From NCBI RefSeq assembly GCF_000321225.1, contig NW_004451013.1, forward strand, positions 180,908 to 244,907: DNA of 64,000 nucleotides. The letters run 5' to 3'. The DNA comes from Odobenus rosmarus divergens. Its lineage: Eukaryota > Chordata > Mammalia > Carnivora > Odobenidae. Below the pieces are notes generated by a model, which saw nothing but the letters and a program-made list of their open reading frames with translations, was not told the DNA's origin and searched no databases. Both the position numbers and the translations under genes were made by a program. Below are positions 1 to 10,805 of the stretch, piece after piece (within the stretch, counting starts at the first letter, position 1; every line of letters begins with the position of its first letter).

Positions 1-119
1 GGGGCTGGCTGCACTGGTTCTCATGTTTTTTTTCTGGAAACTGGTTCCTGGGTATCTGGTTGTAGAGACCACTAAAGGTCTCATAGCACCTCACCCTCTC
101 ACCAAAGTGACTTTAGGGT

Positions 120-345
120 AGGAGTCAGCAAACTTTTTCTGTTGAAACTGGGTAGTCAATATTTTCAGTTTTTTGGGTCATCTAGTCTCTGTTGCCGCTA
201 GTCCGCTCTGCTGTTGTCGAAGGAACGCAGCCAGAGACAAAACGTAAATAATGAAAACGGCTGTGTTCCAACACAATTTTATTTACGGACACTGAAATTT
301 AAACAAATTTCATCTCATTTTCATGCATCATGAATTACTATTTTC
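120..345 (+). mobile_element. hAT/Charlie-like DNA transposon fossil
   Basis: The words GTCAGCAAACTTTTTCTG, 'tcaatattttcag', 'gtctctgttgccgcta', 'ctctgctgttgt', 'gcagccagagac' and 'ggctgtgttccaa...ttttatttac' follow the order of a common mammalian non-autonomous DNA transposon (AAACTTTTTCTGTAAAGGGCC type). I recall this as a hAT-Charlie relative, but the exact family name is uncertain. It is heavily diverged and encodes nothing. Confidence 0.5.
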
Positions 346-387
346 TTCTGATATATATTTTTTTCACCATTTAAAATCTAAAAAACA

Positions 388-530
388 AGGTGATGAGGAT
401 TAAGGAGAGCACTTGCTGTGATGAGCGCCTGGTGTTGAATGGAAGTGTTGAATCAGTAGATTGTGCACCTGAAACTGATATTACACTGTGCATTAGCCAA
501 CTGGAATTTAAATAAAAAATTTAAAAAATA
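388..530 (+). mobile_element. Older carnivoran L1 3' end
   Basis: This resembles an L1 3'UTR end: 'gatgagcgcctggtgttgaa', 'gtgcacctgaaactgatatt', 'acactgtgcattagccaact', then 'ggaatttaaataaaaa' with an A-rich tail. It is 5'-truncated and diverged, of a different and older subtype than the L1 ends at 22.4, 36, 49, 51 and 59.8 kb. No clear target-site duplication was found. Confidence 0.6.
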
Positions 531-2149
531 AACAAAATATTTAAAAAATCCCCACTTTTCAGTCATAGGCTGTACGAACACAGGTGATGGGTGCATTGGA
601 CCCCTGGCTATGGTTTTCTGATCTCTGTCTTAGGGTTCAAGTCCTCCTTTGATATTCAGGATCCTCAGCAGTTTTGGTACTCTTTCTCTGTAATGAAGGC
701 ATTACGGTCATATGGAATTTTGGGGGAATACTCTGAGGACAATCTGTTCCTAGAATCGACTTCAGCTGCTAAATAGCCACATCATCAAGGAAGAGAAGAT
801 GGCTTGTTAGTTTCTTGGTTATTCTCAGTGGAGGCTCCAGAAATAACTTGCTTGATTTTTCTCCTTCTTCAGAGTAACAGGCTCGAAACATGAATGAGAA
901 ATCATTCAATGTGACATGCTTTACTGTCAAGAAGGTAATGTGGAGTGAGACATAATTTATGTTTTTGTCGTTGAAATTTTACATTTGTTAATGAATGGCT
1001 TCTATTTATGAACAGGTATAAGACCACTAGATTCCTGCACATGTGCCGGGGGGCCATCAGTAAGGAGGCGAGTGACTGGCTGTCTGGCTGAAGCAGCATT
1101 AAACATAATGACACGTATCTTTTCTTTATGAGTCGAGCCAGGAACAGTCTGATAAATGCGAAAAAAAAGAAAGGCAAAATGGCAGTAAGATAATAAGGGC
1201 ATAGGATAGTACGCATCCAATTGTAAGATTGTTGTAGTTCAGAGATTTATACTCAAGTGAAAAAAAAAAAACCCAACCAGAAATCTATCCCTAAGATTAT
1301 AATAAGTTTACGCAAATCTTTTTAATGCAAATGAGAAAGTGTTAGAAATGAATTTTAGGTGGACATAAGGATACCCCATTCCAAGGCAAGTTTCCAGTTT
1401 TGGAAAAGAAAATCAAACCTGATGTTTATAGCAAATTTGGGAAATGGTTTTCTCACCGCTATCAAAAAAGGGCCTCCTGTTTTTCCCTGAGAGAGTACTT
1501 TTAAAAAAGGCCTTAAGTCTGCGGAATTTCGCTGACATAGAGAAAGGTTAAGGCGGAACATACTAAGACAACAGTAAGAGGTTGCTTCAGAGAGGGTGTC
1601 TTTGGCAAGAAATGGAGTATTTGAGTGAAAAGATTCACAGTACTGGCTCTCAAATCACGGTAGAGTTGTCCTAGTCCAGCAGCAAGTGGGAGTTTTGCAA
1701 AGGCCATTAACTGAAGGGACCAGTAGATGGCATAAATAAGTCAGGATAGACTCAGAGGCTCAAGGAAAGGAAAAGAACATTCTGGCAGCTCCTTACTTTT
1801 ATGTCTAATGCTTCTGTCTGAGCTGGACTATTTGCCTCTCTGATCCTAGCGCTCTGAGCTATTGTTGCGACTTTAGTTCACATTCAAGAACGGTCCCACA
1901 AACACGTCCTGAGGTACTTAGGACCTAAGCTCAATGAACTGACGAGATCAAGAGAATTATATTTACCAGCATTATTTTCCTATACCCCCATGCTCTTTTT
2001 CCTTTCTAACCCCTTCTTTTCCTTCTTCCTCTGTCCCTCCCTTCCTTTATGCCTCAGGAGCAAATAGGTGAGCCCCTTATACTCTGCTCACGATCACCAC
2101 CTGTTGTAAAACCCTCTCATTTTTAAACCTTTTCCCCTCTCTTCCTGGA
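531..2149. other. Unassigned sequence, no gene seen
   Basis: Only short frames in AT-rich sequence occur here, and none has splice context or recognisable protein content. There is an A-run near 1260 and a pyrimidine-rich stretch near 2000-2045. I recognise no repeat family. Confidence 0.5.
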
Positions 2150-2490
2150 CTTCCGAACAGGTGTCCCCCGTAGGCATTCATGTGCATGTATTTGATATCT
2201 ACTCTTGAAAGTGTATGTACACGGGTGACATATGTAGTGTTTTGTACATGTTTATATTCATAATTTTCACAAATGGCATTATTTGTTGATTTTTTCTTCT
2301 TCATTTTTTCACTGAACACTAGGTTTCTGAGAAATGTTCGAGTTGCTGTTACTTCTAATTGCTAGCTATGATTATTCCATGGTATGCACGTACTACATTT
2401 TGATTGGTTATTCCTTTTGTGATGGACAAAGCTGGGCCTCGATTATTTAGGGGTTATCTTTGTTAGCTTTCCTTACTTAGCACATAGTCA
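2150..2490 (-). mobile_element. Ancient L1 3' fragment, antisense
   Basis: 'tcataattttcacaaatggc', 'tttttcactgaacactaggt', 'attattccatggta' and 'ttgtgatggacaaagctggg' match, loosely, the antisense layout of old L1M 3' regions (ATTCCATTGTATG... then TGGACATTTGGGTTG). Divergence is high and the boundaries are approximate. Confidence 0.4.
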
Positions 2491-2984
2491 GACTTTAGGA
2501 AAAAACTACATTTTGTCAAATGGCTTCTAAAAATGTGATAAACAGTGAATCAGACTGAGAAAGCAAGCTGTGTGTTTTAGAAAAGAGTTCTGAGGTCAGC
2601 ACAGATCTGCTCTGCTCCTTTAAGGCTACTATTAGAAGGACTTTCTGATTCTCATTATTCCTAATTTTTACATTTTTTACTAAGCATAAGGAGGAAAATC
2701 AAGGAGATATTTATGTTCATTCCATTCTTAAATTTATTTTCTCTTGTTCTAACAGTGGAATTTGAAGAGAGAACAAAAGCGAGAATGTTATAAAATTAAA
2801 ATAACTGGTTAGTGTTTTATAACTAACAGCACAACTATTTCTCACCTGACTCCTCTCTACATACATAATACTTTTTATGGAAAATGTGTATGTGCTCTGC
2901 AACATTAAACACCAGTAAAATATTTATGCCAGATAGATGGGCAATATGGTAGAGTGGAAAGACGGGATTTTTTGGTATAGACCA

Positions 2985-3470
2985 GGAGTGTCAAACTTTT
3001 TCTATAAAGGCTGCTATGGATGAATTGTGTCTTCTCAAAATTTGTGTTGAAGCCCTAGCTCCCCATGTGACTATATTAAAGATGAGGTATTTAAGAAGGC
3101 TATTAAAGTTAAATGAGGCCGTAAGAACAGAGCCCTGATCCACCAGAATTGGCGCCTTTATAAGAAAAGGAGGAGACAATAGAGCTCTCTCTCAACCATG
3201 TGAGGACACGGCAGGAAGGCAGCCTTCTGCAAGCCAGGTTAAGGCTCTCACCAGAACCTGACCTGCTGCCACCCTGACCTCAGCCTTCCAGCCTCCAGAA
3301 CTGTGAGAAAGGAAATTTCTGTTGTTTAAAACACCCACTCTATGGTATTCTGTTATGGCAGCCTGAGCTGACTTATGCAAATGCCCAGATAATCAATATT
3401 TTAGGCTTGTGCGCCAGGACCAGCTTACAAAGCTTATCCTGGAATGCCTTTCTAAGAAGGTAACAGTTGA
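2985..3470 (+). mobile_element. DNA-transposon fossil split by an MLT1 LTR
   Basis: The left piece (about 2985-3011) carries 'tcaaactttttctataaagg'. The right piece (about 3380-3445) carries 'cccagataatcaatatttta' and 'ggcttgtgcgcc'. In the family consensus these two words are adjacent, as they nearly are in the related copy at 120-345. The intervening roughly 365 bp is an MLT1-type LTR, so this is a nested insertion. Confidence 0.55.
3012..3377 (+). mobile_element. MLT1-type MaLR LTR
   Basis: Diagnostic words appear in order: 'gctatggatgaattgtgtc', 'gttgaagccctagctcccca', 'tgtgactatattaaagatga', 'aagaacagagccctgatcc', 'cctttataagaaaaggagga', 'ccatgtgaggacac', 'cagcctccagaactgtgaga', 'ttctgttgttta' and 'tatggtattctgttatggca'. 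This is the MLT1 solo-LTR layout in the sense direction. It has no coding content. Confidence 0.8.
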
Positions 3471-4645
3471 CTGGGAAATCAATAATGAGCGGGATCCAGT
3501 TATGCAAAATTCAAGGTGTTCTTGGCAGAGCAAACAGTAAGTGTGAAGTTCTCAAGGTGGTGGAGGTGGTATCCAGCTGGTGGTGGGTAAGGTGTGCTCA
3601 GGACCACAATGGACCCAGTGTGTCTGGTTTAGAGTGTGAAAGTATGAGACATGGAAAAAGGAAGGAGAACGAGGAGGGTAAAGTCCTGGCGAGAAGATGG
3701 AAAGAAACTTGGATTTTCTCATAAGGGTTGTAGGAAGATTTTGAGTGTGTGCATCTCTGTTCTGTGTTTAACTTCGTGTTTCTTTTGGACACTTTGAAAC
3801 CTAGAAGTAATTTAATCTGATTTATTTATTTATTTATTTTTTTAAAAGTCCCTTTGACTATTAAATGGAATAGAACGTGGATGCCCAGTTGGGAGTCATT
3901 TATAAACCTGCAACATTGGTGCTGGAAAGAGTGGGTAGATTTCAGGTCTTATTTCCATGTGGAATCATCAGGATTTGTGGATGGGTTACAAATGGAAAGC
4001 AAGAGAAAGACAGGATGATGCACCGTGTTTTGGTTTCAACAACTCTAAGAAGTATGGTGCAATTCACTAAGATGGAAAAAATAGCGAAAGAATAGTCTTT
4101 TCCTAAATGGTGGGAGGCAAGAGTTTATTTTGGGAATGTTGCATATGGGATGTTATTAGAAATGCATAGAAATACCGAGTAGGTAGTTATATGTACAAAT
4201 CCACATCTCAGTTGAGAGGGTGGGTTGGCATGTGGTCTTCAGCATAGAGTTGCAAGAAAAGCCATGGGACTGAAAGAAAGAGCCCAGGGCATCAGAGAGC
4301 AGAGAAAGGAAAAGGGGGGGGAGCCTCAGAACTGAGCTTTGGGAACTTTAGAGGCGGAGCAGAGGAGAAGGAGCCATCAAAGGGCACCAAGTAGAAGCTT
4401 CTGGGAAAGTAGGAAGAACATTTACCTAAGGATAGCAGTTATTATAGAAATGAAGATCAGAGAGGATTTCAAGAAGCAAAGAGAGGTTAGTTGTTTCGAG
4501 GATTAGAGGTTACGAAGGATGAAGACTGAGCATGACCACGGGTTTGTCAATGGTGGTTGTCTATGGAACTGACAAGAGCAGTTTCTCTTCTAACAGGAGG
4601 GGAGAGAAGCCCTAATGGACAGCATTGAGGAGAGAATAAGGATAT
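3430..4645 (+). repeat. Ancient long purine-rich interspersed repeat (copy 1)
   Basis: The order of words such as 'cttggcagagcaaacagtaa', 'aatggaatagaacgtggatg', 'catagagttgcaagaaaagc', 'catgggactgaaagaaagag' and 'gcctcagaactgagctttgg' matches a long mammalian repeat. Related fragments lie at 26.3, 40.1, 48.4 and 54.7 kb. I cannot name the family securely. A (TTTA)n microsatellite interrupts it at about 3822-3840. The open frames within reflect low stop density in purine-rich DNA. Confidence 0.45.
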
Positions 4646-4689
4646 GGATTTGGAGGTTCAGAAGGAAGATAGCACAAGCATTGAACTTG

Positions 4690-4885
4690 CCTCATGAGAC
4701 ATGAGACTGAAGCTAATCTCTGCCGCTTTTACTAATTGAACGATCTGGGAAAAATCATTTAATTTCTTTGAATCTCATGGTGTTTCTCTGTAAACTGAGT
4801 GTAAAACAGCACACACAGGTTTGTCATGAGGATTAAATGAAATAAAGCAAGAAAGTGCATAATGCACACGATAGGCACTTTACAA
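4690..4885 (+). mobile_element. MIR SINE
   Basis: MIR core words in order: 'ctctgccgcttttactaatt', 'gaacgatctgggaaaaatca', 'tttaatttctttgaatctca', 'tctgtaaactgagtgtaaaa', 'catgaggattaaatgaaata' and 'cgataggcactttacaag'. This is a tRNA-derived ancient SINE in the sense direction, strongly diverged. Confidence 0.7.
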
Positions 4886-6074
4886 GTACCACTGACTTTT
4901 TCCTCTCACATTCTAGTCGTTCAATCTACCCTCTTCTTCAGGAAACGAAGGTCTCCAATGTAGATAGTCACAGCTGGCTTTTCCAAGCGCCAGGGAACTC
5001 TGGTGTTGTGAATACAAAAACTCCTAAAAAAAAAAAAAAGATTCTGCTGCTCTGGTTTCCTTACCTGTGGATGATGTGCACTAAGCATAAAGACCTCCAT
5101 CTCGGTTCCTGGAGGTCACCCATATGGGAGAGCAAGAGGATGTTTGCACCAGATCCTGAAAACGCTCCTTGGGATCTGTCAAATGTTTCTGATCTGAGGT
5201 CCATCCATATCTAAGGTGTACGTGCCTAGGAACTGAGTGATGATAGAACATTTATAAGCCAAAGATGATATATTTTTTCCCAGAAAAGCAAGATTTGGTG
5301 CCGAGAGGTTCTAGGAGCCCCGTTGTGTGTTCCTATTTAATTGCATTGCACGTGTGCTTATGCCCATAATAGAAAAATGGGCTGAAGGAGCCGGTGAGTG
5401 GTTTCCCTCAGTCTTCAACAGTATTTCTTCCCCCCAGGATATTCAGTTTCATAGCAGGCCACGCTGGTACCCACAATCAAAGGAAAGTGAGTTATTCCAA
5501 CTGGGAGACTTGCCACATTCAATTTACCTTCTTTTAAACATGTGTCCTTATTTCTGTCTACTTCTCCACCCCTGCACCTGTCACTATAAAAAAAATAGTC
5601 TCCTTAAGCTTCATAATTAAAAAATGCTTTACTGATTAAAATATTTGTTTATGTAATAATGATAATAATAACTAATTACATCCAGCTTGATGAGTTTTAT
5701 ATCATGTTTCAGCCAAGTAGGGCTCAAAACAGCTGAGCTATTAAATCCTGATAAATGATAATGGAAAAGACTGCTCAGCCTTAACTATAGTGATGCTACC
5801 AGCAGCGCTATAATTATAATTTCCTCTTTCATTAAGGGCCATAATTTGCCATTGATTTTATGTAAAACTCCATCGACTTCAATGGGAATTCCTTACATAC
5901 AGCAAAGGGAAAATATGGCTTTTGTTATTTCCTTGAATGTTCCTAAAACATTTAAACTCTAATTCTTTACAGTGTGATGGGATCATCCTATTCTACTTTA
6001 TTTTCTGTAAAAAGTGTTCATAAAGCTACTACAATTCTGCTTAGAATGTTTATTGCTTTTGGACAAATTCGGTG
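4886..6074. other. Unassigned sequence, no gene seen
   Basis: It contains an A13 run at about 5027-5039 and AT-rich DNA after 5620. A minus-strand open stretch at about 5065-5210 ends at an AG|GTAAGG donor-like site but lacks a convincing acceptor, so I did not call an exon. No repeat family is recognised. Confidence 0.5.
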
Positions 6075-6089
6075 TAGAATCATATTTTC

Positions 6090-6300
6090 TTTTCTTTCTT
6101 TTTTTTAAAAATTTATTTATTTATTTTGAGAGAGTGAGAATGAAAGAGAGAGAGAGAGCACATGAGAGCGGGGAGGGTCAGAGGGAGAAGCACGCCCCTT
6201 GCCGAGCAGGGAGCCCGATGTGGGACTTGATCCTGGGACTCCAGGATCATGACCTGAGCTGAAGGCAGTTGCTTAACCAACTGAGCCACCCAGGCGCCCC
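6090..6300 (-). mobile_element. Can-SINE, full length, antisense
   Basis: The reverse complement begins GGGGCGCCTGGGTGGCTCAG, continues through the tRNA-like A/B-box region and CT-rich body, and ends in an AAATAAATAAA-type tail. It is flanked by a perfect 15-bp target-site duplication, TAGAATCATATTTTC, at 6075-6089 and 6301-6315. The good duplication suggests a fairly recent insertion. Confidence 0.95.
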
Positions 6301-6449
6301 TAGAATCATATTTTCAAGAGAACTATAACACAAGTTGTGTCTGAGGTTTGATATAAGTTCAAGAGAACAATCTTCATAGACTCTACAGAATCCCTTTACT
6401 CATACTTCATCCGCATTTCACCCTGTTTTATTGTCGTTTTTGTTTATTT

Positions 6450-6473
6450 GTGTGTGTGTGTATATGTGTGTGT
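6450..6473. repeat. (TG)n microsatellite
   Basis: A short imperfect TG/TA run, 'gtgtgtgtgtgtatatgtgt'. Confidence 0.8.
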
Positions 6474-6502
6474 TGATAGTGTCTGAAGTCTGTGAACTTC
6501 CT

Positions 6503-6554
6503 GAGATATGTTTGCATGAGATATGAGATATGTTTGCATGAGATATGAGATATG
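6503..6554. repeat. 22-bp tandem repeat, about 2.4 copies
   Basis: The unit GAGATATGTTTGCATGAGATAT occurs at 6503-6524 and again, identical, at 6525-6546. A partial third copy (GAGATATG) follows. The identity of the two copies suggests a recent duplication. Confidence 0.9.
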
Positions 6555-6776
6555 CTAAGGAGGTGAATTCTGTTTTCCTCCCAAATATCCACTCACCATT
6601 CCAGTCACCCTATCTCCTACACTCTCCACCTCCTTCTCCACTAATGAACACAGTCTCTTACACCTAGAAGCCTTCTATTATAGGGCACAACCACATATAT
6701 TGTCAGGCCAGCATTTCGCTTGCCATTAAAGCAGTAGAAACTTACTAGATCTCTTATCAGTATTCCTCATGTCTTA

Positions 6777-6902
6777 CTCCCTCCCTCCCCTTCCTTCCTT
6801 CCTTTCCTTCCTTCCTTCCTTCCTCCCTCCATTCCTTCCTTCCTTCCTTCCTTCCTTCCTTCCTTCCTTCCTTCCTTCCTTTTTTTCCTTTTCTTTTCCC
6901 CT
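6777..6902. repeat. (CCTT)n homopyrimidine tract
   Basis: About 126 consecutive pyrimidines on the plus strand with a single A at 6831, mostly TTCC repeats with CTCCC at the left and T-rich DNA at the right. The lysine/arginine/glycine-rich open frame on the opposite strand here is an artefact of this repeat. Confidence 0.95.
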
Positions 6903-7204
6903 GTCAAGGGCTTGATATTCCTTAATTAGAAGTTTGGACACCCCCATATTGTTAGTTAAAAGCATGAGTAATTTTCATTGTGGGAGGGAGCATCCATCTC
7001 CAGTGCTTGCTGAGCATCCTGGAAGAAGGTCCTGCAGATGGTGGTTGGCTGGGGAGTCTATTTTTAGGAATGGAGCTAACTCTGGGCCCATGCACAGTGT
7101 TGGGGGTGGGGGGGACATGAGTCATGGTTCTCCTTTGCTTATGATTTTCTAAAACAAAGTATACCCAAACGGTTCAAGGTAAATGTGGTTTCATGAGCAT
7201 GCAT
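6903..7204. other. Unassigned sequence
   Basis: No recognisable gene or repeat. There is a G-rich patch, 'gggggtgggggggac', near 7101-7116. Confidence 0.4.
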
Positions 7205-7295
7205 CAGTCTGGGTGTGCCTAGGGATTTCAGCTCTGCCACTATCTCACCAGGTGAATGGGGACAAGTTACCCAACCATTCTGGGCAAAGTTACTA
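7205..7295 (+). mobile_element. MIR fragment
   Basis: 'ttcagctctgccactatctc' followed by 'ggggacaagttacccaacca' matches the MIR core (CTCTGCCACTTACTAGCTG ... GGGCAAGTTACTTAACC). Diverged and partial. Confidence 0.5.
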
Positions 7296-7329
7296 TTACA
7301 AGCCGAAGGTTAAGAATCAAATGACACTA

Positions 7330-7690
7330 GGTCCTGTATCATCAGTTATTGCTGCTTAACAAACCAATCCAAAATTCAGATATCAAAAAATAATTTATTC
7401 CTGCCTATGTGCCCATGTGGGTCATGGGGATAAGTAGATATAGGGTGAGTGCAACTAGGTGGTTCTGCTCCAAAAGGCAGATCCAGCTGAAATTGCTTTG
7501 AAGGCCCAGCTCAGATCTGCTCTACCTGTGTTTATTCTGGGCCCAGGCTGAGGGGGCAGTAGCTAATCTGGGGAAGCTCTTCATATAGTGAGATCAAAGG
7601 CACAAAGTAAAGCCAGGCTCCCAAGCATTTGCCAAGGCTCATTTTGTGTCAGGTCTGCTAACATCCTGTTGGTCAAAGTAAGTCATGGGA
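7330..7690 (-). mobile_element. MaLR-like LTR fossil, antisense
   Basis: 'cagttattgctgcttaacaa', 'accaatccaaaattcagata', 'aataatttattcctg', 'ggtggttctgctcc', 'ctaacatcctgttggtcaaa' and 'gtaagtcatggg' follow a MaLR/MLT-type LTR read antisense. The subfamily is uncertain. Confidence 0.5.
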
Positions 7691-9269
7691 CTTTTTCTGA
7701 AGTCATGGTATATAGCAGGGAAGTATATTTCTTCCATTGAGGTGGGTAGGGAAGAAGAATATTGTGAAGAATAAAATTATAAGCAGAATTATTTTTTTCT
7801 AGATATTTATGTTTCCATTGTATGTGTTGGTACTTCCAGAAAGGAGGGGTTCCATAGAATGCATTTTGGGGGGAATTTTTTAATTGTGGAGATGGGATTC
7901 TAGGGATAAAACAAAGCTTTGACATTACTAATCAAGTAAACACCATGGAAAACTTCCCTATGTTAATTTTATTGTTTCTGTCTTTTAAAAAATATTCATC
8001 AATTGATTTGTTAATGTTTATGGGCTGGGCAAAACATGAGGCTCAGTGCTGTTGGGGTCCAGAGAGGGTACATGCATGGCAAGAAATTTGAGGTAGAATC
8101 TCTGAGGGAAACATTACTACCCCATTTTATGGAATGGTGTCTTATTAGAAATAGTAGCATAGCGGATATTAATTTGCACAGAATATATAATCATTTGTGC
8201 AAAAATATAACTTCCTTTTCCCATCACTGAACTTAATTTCTCTTTCAAGCCATCTTCCCGTCCGAAGGCAGGAGAGGTGTTTATTTTCCTCCTTACACTT
8301 ACAGGTACATTCAATCAAATTCAGGGATTCTTCTTTTGGTGAGGGATCGTTTCAAGTTTCAACTAAAAGGAAATCAAGATTTTCTCCCTCCTCCTTGTTC
8401 TCTTTGATTATAATTCTCAGTCCCGGGGCAATGACCCACTGCTGTGGTGTCAGTGGGCAGAGGGGTCTGCCTTCTGCTGGCATCCGTTGAGGTAGTCTGA
8501 CCACCTATTGGGCCTTCACAAGGTGTCATCCCTTTATGTCTTCTGAGTTTGGAAGTCAAGTGCATAATACTGGACTGAAGGTAAATTCTCCCTTCCCGAT
8601 TCTGAGGATCCTTTGGTGTACTTTGTTTTTGCAAACTCATGCCACACTGGAGATATGAAAAGCAAAAGCAAACAAAAAAATGTTGATATTTCTCAGCATC
8701 CTGTCGGGGCACATGCTGAAGCCCTGTGAGGATGGCTTAGGGTGTTTCTCTTGGGTATCTCTGTGTAAATGCTCTCTCTTCTCTCCTAGGATATTCCCCA
8801 TGACTCCAGAAGGGTAATGAGTCACATTCCTCCCAGTCCATAGATCCCTCAATTTACCTTGGCCTTTCATTATTCCTCCCCCCAAGGCTATAGGTAGGGC
8901 TTAGGCCAGTGGGCCACTAACAAAGTTCCTTCTCCAATTCTTCTTTCATCCAAAGGTCTTGGATGATCTTTATTAAGTGGTATAGCAGGGATGCCACAGA
9001 TGCCAAGGAAAAAGGGTTTTCCCATATTATTTTAAATATTTCTACTATTTCCCATAAATTTACCAAATGACCTGGCTTTTTGTGATCTTTGAAGCCAAAA
9101 ATGTGACCTCTTTCTTCACTAATCCTACTCATCCTAGAGGTGATGAGCTGCCCTAAGAAAAGATGATCACAGGGCAAGAAGGAAGGGACAACATGCCAGT
9201 CAATATCTCCCTGTATCGTCCCTTCTCAACAGTTTTAGGAAATGAGAAAATCATACTTCAACAACAGTC
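7691..9269. other. Unassigned sequence, no gene seen
   Basis: Overlapping short frames on both strands (8117-8885) show no coding signature and no splice context. I recognise no repeat. Confidence 0.45.
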
Positions 9270-9450
9270 ATGGTTTGCAATGGTAAGACTCCTCAGTGTT
9301 TTCAAGTATTTTCACAACATCATCCCATTGAATTCTCACAGTGGCTCTCTGGGGTGGAGCTGAGATTCGCAGCTGTGGAAGTTTGGCTCTGCTCTATCAC
9401 TTAATGAGCTGTGTCTCCTGGGACTGTTGCTTTCTCAGGGGTAGAAAATC
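9270..9450. mobile_element. Probable MIR fragments
   Basis: 'ttcacaacatcatcccattg' with 'cacagtggctctctggggtg' looks like an antisense MIR. 'ggctctgctctatcacttaa' with 'tgagctgtgtctcctggg' looks like a sense MIR core. Both are short and weak. Confidence 0.35.
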
Positions 9451-9899
9451 TAGGTATCCATGCAGCTGGAGCCACCTTGGGGAAAATGCTGCATCTTTTC
9501 AAGCATAATCCTTTGTTCCTTTTTTTTTTAATTCGTATATTTGAAATTGCTAAATAGCAGTGTATATTTATTGAGGCTTTGCCAGATGTACTAAAAGATG
9601 CTTCTATTCGTAGAGATTTAGCCCCTCAAAAACTTCAAGGATTCAACCCAAAAGGCAGAGCTATTTAAGCTCACAAGCATATGATTCTGTCTTCTCCACT
9701 TTCTGCTTGCCCACTCTATTGGCTCCTAAAGTCGGGTGTCCTCAGTGACCCTAAACCTAGGCTCAGCCTCCTGCATAAGTATATAAAAAGCCTGCGAGGA
9801 AAAACTGAAAGAAAAATTTCACTTCGCACTGTAAATCATTATTAGGGCACAAGACCTTCGGAAGTTCATAGAAAGGGAAGCAAAGTCATTCTCCTGTTA
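9451..9899. other. Unassigned sequence
   Basis: No gene or repeat recognised. Confidence 0.4.
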
Positions 9900-10085
9900 C
9901 AAAGACTGGTGTCTAATAGAGCCTAATTCAAATCCTGTTCCCACGATATATTTAAACCATGTGACCTCAGGCAAGTAACCAAACTTTCTGTTCACTCATC
10001 TCTAAAATGGGAGTAATAAAAGCAAATACTGCATTGTTTTATTGGGATTAAGTGAATAAATATAGGAGTTAGACCATTTGTGGTT
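9900..10085 (+). mobile_element. MIR SINE
   Basis: 'cctaattcaaatcctgttcc', 'catgtgacctcaggcaagta', 'ctaaaatgggagtaataaaa' and 'ttgggattaagtgaataaat' follow the MIR core and 3' half in order. Confidence 0.7.
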
Positions 10086-10314
10086 TTAGAGAAAATACGG
10101 CTCTGTGTTGCTATGGTATAACTCCTTATGAAGGAAGTGGAACAATTTCTTTTTTTCCTTTCTTTCTTCCTTCCCTCCCTCCCTTGTTCCTTCCTTTATT
10201 TGAAACTATCATTTTCCATCATTTTTCTGATCAATGAAGATTGTTTTGATTGGCCCAGTGTGTCCTCCACCCCCAAATATTACTGATATTTCTTAATTTT
10301 ATTTCTATATTTTA

Positions 10315-10518
10315 TTTTTTAAAGATTTTATTTATTTATTTATTTATTTGAGAGAGAGAATGAGTGAGAGAGAGAGCACATGAGAGAGGTGAGGGTCAAA
10401 GGGAGGAGCAGACTCCCCGCCGAGCAGGGAGCCCGACGCGGGACTCGATCCTGGGACTCCAGGATCACGACCTGAGCTGAAGGCAGTCGCTTAACCAACT
10501 GAGCCACCCAGGCGTCCC
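10315..10518 (-). mobile_element. Can-SINE, antisense
   Basis: The reverse complement starts GGGACGCCTGGGTGGCTCAG and ends in (AAAT)n plus AATCTTTAAA. The target-site duplication TATTTCTATATTTTA is perfect over 15 bp (10300-10314 and 10519-10533). Confidence 0.95.
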
Positions 10519-10544
10519 TATTTCTATATTTTAAAAATAAACTT

Positions 10545-10805
10545 TTTTTGGGGAATAATTTTAGATTTAGAGAATGTAAAGATAGTAAAATGAATGTTCC
10601 ATATACCCATCAGCCATTTTCCCTTAAAGTTAGTGTCTTACCTAATCATGGGACTTTTGTCCAAACTGAGAGATTAACGTTGGTATATTACTATTAACTA
10701 AACTAAAAACTCTATTTGGAGTCCACCAGTTTTTCCTTCAGTGTCATTTTTTCCATGCCAGGATCCAATGCAAGATATTGCATTGCATTTAGTTAGTTCT
10801 ATTTT
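10545..10805 (-). mobile_element. Ancient L1 UTR fragment
   Basis: 'aataattttagatttagaga', 'catatacccatcagccattt', 'aactgagagattaacgttgg', 'tattaactaaactaaaaact', 'caccagtttttccttcagtg' and 'gccaggatccaatgcaagat' match a widespread old L1M-type untranslated segment. Strand is given as the usual antisense reading of this segment. Confidence 0.55.

Noticed and set aside
5065..5210. Minus-strand open stretch of about 47 codons ending at AG|GTAAGG
   Set aside because: No convincing acceptor or branch site, no CpG enrichment and no recognisable residues; a donor-like match alone is common by chance.
6774..6965. Lysine/glycine/arginine-rich minus-strand open frame
   Set aside because: Translation of the (CCTT)n tract.
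8374..8885. Two overlapping minus-strand frames of 82-112 codons
   Set aside because: Residue composition is unremarkable, there are no splice or promoter signals, and the neighbouring plus-strand frame is equally open.
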